Assembly (NCBI GenBank): GCA_963576785.1
Contig: OY756142.1
Coordinates: forward strand, 1,984,001 to 2,048,000
Source: Chlorophyllum brunneum
Taxonomy: Eukaryota > Basidiomycota > Agaricomycetes > Agaricales > Agaricaceae
Direction of reading: 5' to 3'
DNA length: 64,000 nt
Below the pieces are notes generated by a model. The model searched no databases. It was not told where the DNA came from and was given only the letters and a program-made list of their open reading frames with translations. Below, piece by piece: positions 59,498 through 64,000 of this stretch (positions are counted from its first letter, which is position 1; every line of letters starts with the position of its first letter). Position numbers and translations under genes: made by a program.

Positions 59498-60039
59498 GAT
59501 GTGTGGTTTAGTGGGCTGTTGACTAGAGATGCCGTGAGTGTACAAGCTTTTGGCTTTTGTTGATGGATCTTCGTACGCGTGGAAAGCCGTTGGGGTAGAC
59601 GCTAGGAATGATTAATGAAGATCCGTGTGAAGCTGTGAGGACATTGTGCACAATCATGAGCAGACTTCATGCGCCTGAGCTGACACTCATCGCCTTGTGA
59701 ACAACCAAGCAATTCAAATAAGTAAGAGATATTATAATGTAAAGTACCATGCGAAAATAGACGATATGCAGAGAATGAATCAGAAGCGTCTATGGTATCA
59801 TGCTCTATAGGTATACCAAAACAGAAAAGGCAGGCGAGAGCAGATGGAAAACAAGACGAAAGCGTCACAAGGCACTGGTACAACTGGATAGAAACCGATA
59901 GGGCTACAAAGATCAGGAACTGGGGTCCAAAGCAGAGAAAAGTAAACTGGTGAATAACGGAATAGATAGCTGATGAAGGACGAGGTAGATGTAAGATTGG
60001 CAACAAGATCTAGCAATTCAGCGTGTTTCGTAGGTAGGA
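59498..60039. other. Intergenic region upstream of tRNase Z
   Basis: About 540 bases, mostly A/G-rich on the plus strand between 59640 and 60000. No recognised gene. It probably holds the tRNase Z promoter and the 3' end of the small gene that stops at 60040. Confidence 0.45.
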
Positions 60040-60243
60040 TCATGTGCAACGGCACCTACAAGAGCTGGTAAGCAAACGTAGAAGCGTTTAGTGGACGATA
60101 CTTACTTGTCCTCAGTTTGCCCACACTGGTTACAAGTTAACCTCTACCGAGTGCATTAATACCCAGGTCATAATGAAAATACGTTGGCGACGTACCCAAG
60201 AACGTTTCATCAAGACCTTTCGAGCAACGACGCTGAGGGACAT
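60040..60243 (-). CDS. Candidate tiny spliced gene, 33-residue Cys-rich peptide
   Basis: A hand-built model: exon 60196-60243, intron 60144-60195 (52 bases), exon 60106-60143, intron 60056-60105 (50 bases), exon 60040-60055. Both introns have GT..AG ends and the size typical of this genome, and the second starts with a consensus GTAAGT. The joined frame stays open for 33 codons: MSLSVVARKVLMKRSW, then RLTCNQCGQTEDK, then CRCT. The first half is an amphipathic basic helix like a mitochondrial presequence; the second has CxxC and CxC, suggesting metal binding. The ATG has A at -3. A short upstream frame (about 60290 down to 60258) precedes it. I do not recognise a family, so the gene could be real and undescribed, or chance. 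Confidence 0.45.
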
Positions 60244-60789
60244 TGTTTAGAGGATTGAGTCAATTGAGTGCAGGAGTTGAAATTGACATAACCATGGTCG
60301 ACTGGGTGCTTTTAACCGGATGACCTCAATAGCTTCGATACAAAAACCACTGTCCTTAATAGCAATGGTGCACAGCAAATAGTCGGCCTTTGAGATTGAG
60401 CAAAGTGGAATGGAGAACGATATGAACCTGGCGTCTCAATAGGACCAAAAATGCAAGACGGAACAAAACAGGGTGTTAAACAGCACCATCTCCTGATGAC
60501 AGTGTGAGTCAGAGGTGTATTCGGAAAGCACAAGCGGCCTGGATTTCGGGATGACGGTTCGTTAGAACAGGTACGACTCAACTCGACAATTTTAACAGCA
60601 TTTTCGATATGTGCAATTCTGGTCAAGTGTCATCTCCCTCTAATCGGGCATGGAAGTCGTCCGATGCGCGATGTTATTGTGACAACCTGCTACTATTGTG
60701 CCTACGAGTTCGTAGTTGGTAAAGTGGAGGCTCGTGGTAGCATAAACGAACGCCTATCAGCGGAGTTAGTAGATATTGGGGTTACAGCA
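60244..60789. other. Intergenic stretch, no gene seen
   Basis: About 550 bases between the tiny candidate gene and the membrane orphan that stops at 60790. Frames on both strands lack motifs. It may be 5' leader of the tiny gene. Confidence 0.4.
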
Positions 60790-61892
60790 CTACATCACTT
60801 GCCGGTTCAAAACAAGTCCTTTAAGGGCGCGAATTTCCCTGCGTAACTGCTCCTCGATAGGACCTAAATTACTGCCCATACCAACTCCACTCGTCGAAGG
60901 TCGGTGGGGCATGTACACCTGGGTACTGATATAGCCAGTAAGCTCAGATAGAGCATGCACCGTATTTTGGATCACGCTAGGTTTAGAGAGCTGATCTCCA
61001 GGAAGGGCCAACTTGAGCGAGGACAGCGATTTGACTACAGCCGAGGGATCAAGGGGTAGAGGTGGTGAGTAAATCCAGCGCGGCTGGGATTCGTCGCTCG
61101 TTGAGGGCGGAATCAACGAAGGGCTGGCTGTGAACAAAGGACATGAACAGAGGACCTCCCAAAGTTTTTGCTAATACAGGGATCAGGAGAATGCTAATGG
61201 CGTGTATTCGGTCCTCACCTCGCACTTCAAGCCCTCTGCAGATGTAAACCAAGGAATCTTCTTCTCCAAGTAGTGGAACAGTTCTTCAGTTGTCGGATTC
61301 TGTCCATGATCCTGCCTTTGGTTAAGTTCCTCTAGCCCGCAGCGCAATATGGTCACAGGGGATACTTTGTCGTATTGGGCTTCCTGGTCACCAAAAGAAT
61401 TTGTCACGTCATCAATCGAAGAGTACTTGGAATACTCTGGCGGCTCTCTCCAGGTACCGGCTCTAGGTAGGATTGACCAGGTTTCTGCCTGTGCCTCCTT
61501 GAAGGAAGAAAGAGACGTTATGAACCGTCGCATAAGAGTGAGGTGATGCGCTTTGAGGGAATGCCTTGCCATGTAGGACCGGGATATTCGAGGAAGCAGG
61601 AAACGCTACAGGTTGACGATAAAACAATCACATACTCTGCAGACGAAGTTAGACCCACGTAATAAATTAAGATGAGCATTGCTGAACTGCCGGTCAACCA
61701 TGAGAATACTCTGGATATACCCAGCAGTAGATTTGGGATATTTGAAGGAGGCGGCAAGGGATATGTACGTGGAGGGACTGAATGAGGGACCAGTAGGGAC
61801 CCATTCTCCGTATTTGTTTCGGATACTTGGGTGGCGAGTGCCCCCTGCGTATTGGTGGGCCCATTCTGCGACGCTTTGACATCAGCAGTCAT
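60790..61892 (-). CDS. Orphan single-pass membrane protein with coiled helices
   Basis: About 310 residues, not recognised. It starts MTADVKASQNGPTNTQ with a disordered N terminus. A membrane segment follows (LTGSSAMLILIYY), joined by splicing (GTGGGT..CTGTAG) to RFLLPRISRSYMARHSLKAH, then a helical region (LMRRFITSLSSFKEAQAETW). Later: ILRCGLEELNQRQDHGQNPT and LFHYLEKKIPWFTSAEGLKC, then after an intron QKLWEVLCSCPLFTASPS. The C-terminal half has a helix pair (SAVVKSLSSLKLALPGDQ; NTVHALSELTGYISTQVY) and ends in EEQLRREIRALKGLVLNR, a coil. The layout (disordered N terminus, one membrane span, coiled coil) resembles peroxin-14-like proteins, but no defining motif is seen, so this is only a suggestion. 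It is head to head with VPS17, 77 bases apart. Confidence 0.7.
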
Positions 61893-61969
61893 GGTGGGTA
61901 GAGATGTGAAGATGATTTAATTACATAATATATGTGGCATCTGGAGGCAGCTCCAGGGCGACCGCACCC
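61893..61969. promoter_or_regulatory. 77-base divergent promoter, membrane orphan / VPS17
   Basis: The two start codons are 77 bases apart. A short A/T-rich core (TTAATTACATAATATATG) lies at 61917-61934. Shared control is likely from spacing alone. Confidence 0.5.
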
Positions 61970-64000
61970 ATGTTCGATCCACTCAACTCAACCGTTGCTT
62001 TTGGCGGTGAAGAAGGCTCAGATGCGCCTCCGTGGCCGACAACCCCCCGGCCCCCAGGCTCTCCAATCCCCAACCTTCAGCCAGCCCCAAGTCCAGGTCC
62101 CGCTTCCGACAGTGGTCCGACTCCAGGTCTCTATGGCAGAGAACCCCAGATATACGGCCAGCCAGTGGCGGGGCTCATATCCCCCAGGGAGGCCACCGCT
62201 TCCAATGGATCAACCTTTGAGCGGCCAGAACCATACCTGAAAGTCAGAATTACTGGCCTGGACAGAAACAGGCGGGACATACTCGTCAAGTTCGACGCCC
62301 AGGCAAGTGATAAAACCGGTCCGTGTAATATTTACTCATACGGGCCCGCTAGACCAATTTAACCAACTTCACCGGTACCACATATCGCAATGTGTCGAGA
62401 TCATACCTAGAATTCCAGCAATTCTACGAATCCATCGTACAAAACAATCCGCAGACAATCGTTCCGGCTCTGCCCCTGGCTCAAACATCAGCGCCCACCG
62501 ATGAGGAAGACGATCGTCTCGTGAAGATCATGCTCCAGCGATGGATTACACGGGCCTGTGAAGACCCCATTCTCATTAATGATGAAGACCTTCGTGCCTT
62601 TGTCGAGAATGATTTTGGATATCAGCCCACCCCGAGGCCCCGGAAAAAAGCCTCTTCTGGATTTAGTCTCATCAGGCGACATGTACCTGACGAAGATGAA
62701 GATCTCCAACGGGCCAGGTTCGAACTGACCAAGTTGGAAGGTCAGTTCTTTGACGCAGCGAAGGCAGTGGATAAATTGGCCGTCACCCGTAAAGGTCGGT
62801 TTACCTCCGATTCGGCGGATAGACTCTAATGAATACACTTTCAAATATCCCAGCCCTTGCCACTGTACACGCTGAAATGGGTAACAAGCTCATTAATGTG
62901 GCGACAACCGAAGCCCATCCACCTCTCGGAAATGCATTACGCAAGATCGGTCGTGCATGGCATAGCCTTGCAGACCTAGACCATGCTCAAGCTATTAGTG
63001 AATGTGTCATTTTGGCGGATTCGCTCGGGTACCAAGGAATGAATGCCAGATCAGCTAAAGAAACACTCCAGATGCGGACTGGTGTTTTGGAAGAATACCA
63101 AGCAGCTGTTAAGACGACTATCTCGAAGCGCCGACACATCGAGCGCCTAAAAGCAAGTTCTAACATCCGGCCCGAAAAAGTCGATGAGGCTTTGGCGGAC
63201 ATGGAGGAGGTATGCGTTTTTTGTGCATTATTTAAAAGCTTCCATTACTGAACAACGTCTCAGGCTGATCGCTATGAGCAAACCCTTGCAAAAAGAGCGG
63301 AAGGCATATCCCAGAATTTGCACCGTGCTCTTCAAACCCACAACCGCTACGCAAACGACGACATCACAACAGCTCTCATAGAACACGCAAGATCCTCGAT
63401 CATGTACGAAAGGCAATTGTTGAAAGAGTTGGAGGCTCTCAGAACGGACGTCGCAAATGCGGCCAAGAAAGTTCTTCCTCCGACAGCTGGCCCACCTAGG
63501 CCAAAGGTCATACCTCCTCTCGAAGATCATCACAACCACCCTCGCTCCGCACCTGTTGCACCGCCCGCAAACGGCTTCCATCCCGCGCGGTCTAATGTAC
63601 GAACGCCTCCGCACACCTCCTTTAGTGCCGTCATTCCTGCACACCCCAATTTCAAGCCACCTCTTTCTGCGGACCCCTTATCAGCTTCGCATGTTGCGCC
63701 CCAGAATTCACTTTCAACACCCCAACAGCCAGTACTCGTACATACACAACCCCCTCCATTGCAACCCCCGGTCGATCCTCTTGGTGTACCTACTCCTTCA
63801 CCCAACTCGGATGCCCCGTCTCGACAACAGCCGTTAACACCACCTCCAATATCAATGGCACCAGCTTCGTTCCAAACGCATCCACTTCCATCACCTGCAG
63901 AGCCGTTAACTAGGGCTCCCTCAGCTCCGAGGGCGCCGCTCCATGAGCCACCTCTCGGTGGTCGATTTACCGATGATACCAGGTCCATGTTCATCAAGCC
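61970..64000 (+). CDS. VPS17: Retromer-associated sorting nexin Vps17 (PX-BAR), cut by window edge
   Basis: PX-BAR sorting nexin that pairs with Vps5 in the fungal retromer coat. Starts MFDPLNSTVAFGGEEGSDAP with a Pro-rich leader. The PX domain reads YLKVRITGLDRNRRDILVKF, DAQ, then TNLTNFTGTTYRNVSRSYLE, EFQQFYESIVQNNPQTIVPA and VKIMLQRWITRACEDPILIN. BAR helices follow (ARFELTKLEGQFFDAAKAVD; HAEMGNKLINVATTEAHPPL; LGNALRKIGRAWHSLADLDH; RTGVLEEYQAAVKTTISKRR; ADRYEQTLAKRAEGI). The first intron (62303-62352) starts with GC rather than GT. The Pro-rich tail after about residue 470 continues to the window edge without a stop. Most of the protein is in view; the end is missing. Confidence 0.93.

Noticed and set aside
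59602..60039. Minus-strand open frames with hydrophobic stretches
   Set aside because: No family motif, no splice support, A/G-rich composition on the plus strand explains the Leu/Phe/Ser-rich translation.
63530..63997. Minus-strand Gly-rich open frame
   Set aside because: Antisense of the VPS17 proline-rich tail; Gly runs are the complement of Pro codons.
1..64000. Search for tRNA, rRNA, transposons, CRISPR arrays and long terminal repeats
   Set aside because: No cloverleaf, conserved rRNA block, transposase motif, regular repeat-spacer pattern or paired terminal repeats was noticed by eye; a covariance-model and repeat search would be decisive.

Overview
The window is nuclear DNA of a filamentous basidiomycete, most likely a mushroom-forming Agaricomycete. 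Genes sit on both strands with short spacers and are broken by many introns of about 50 bases with GT..AG ends. The gene set is fungal (Dad4 of the DASH complex, Kch potassium channel, Rim15, Imp2 protease, Zn2Cys6 regulator), and the protein style (long Ser/Pro-rich orphans) fits basidiomycetes. No rRNA, tRNA, transposon, CRISPR or viral element was recognised. All gene models were made by hand from splice signals and family motifs, so outer ends are firmer than every inner junction.

Layout. 1-5.5 kb: N-terminal part of a Zn2Cys6 regulator (-), a secreted barwin-like protein (+), UTP12/DIP2 (-). 5.7-11 kb: aspartyl aminopeptidase (+), IMP4 (-), ATE1 arginyltransferase (-). 11-12.2 kb: no convincing gene. 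12.2-19.3 kb: DAD4 (-), a PROPPIN (-), a Cys-rich orphan (-), NCS1 calcium sensor (+), EMC3 (-), VTI1 SNARE (+). 19.9-27.1 kb: KCH-type K+ channel (-), RBG1/DRG1 GTPase (+), ALG8 (-), VMA21 (+). 27.4-30.5 kb: a Ser/Pro-rich orphan (-) and an unresolved spliced gene (+). 30.8-35 kb: two ribonucleotide reductase small-subunit genes head to head, then IMP2. 35.1-48.9 kb: MFS sugar transporter (-), an orphan with UIM-like motifs (-), RIM15 kinase (-), RSM18 (+). 48.9-50.5 kb: a region that looks like a broken or mis-sequenced gene. 50.5-64 kb: RPN11 (-), an orphan nuclear-type protein (+), VPS52 (+), THO7 (+), tRNase Z (-), a candidate 33-residue Cys-rich protein (-), a membrane orphan (-), and VPS17 running off the right edge (+).

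Function. Most genes are housekeeping: ribosome biogenesis (UTP12, IMP4), tRNA and mRNA handling (tRNase Z, THO7), membrane traffic (VTI1, VPS52, VPS17, PROPPIN, VMA21), ER (EMC3, ALG8), mitochondria (IMP2, RSM18), proteolysis (RPN11, ATE1, aminopeptidase) and DNA precursor supply (two R2 genes). I see no biosynthetic cluster or defence island. The strongest unusual signal is the inverted pair of R2 genes, in which both copies keep the iron ligands, the radical tyrosine and a spliced-on C-terminal tail. Next are the tiny spliced gene near 60.1 kb and several conserved-looking orphans.
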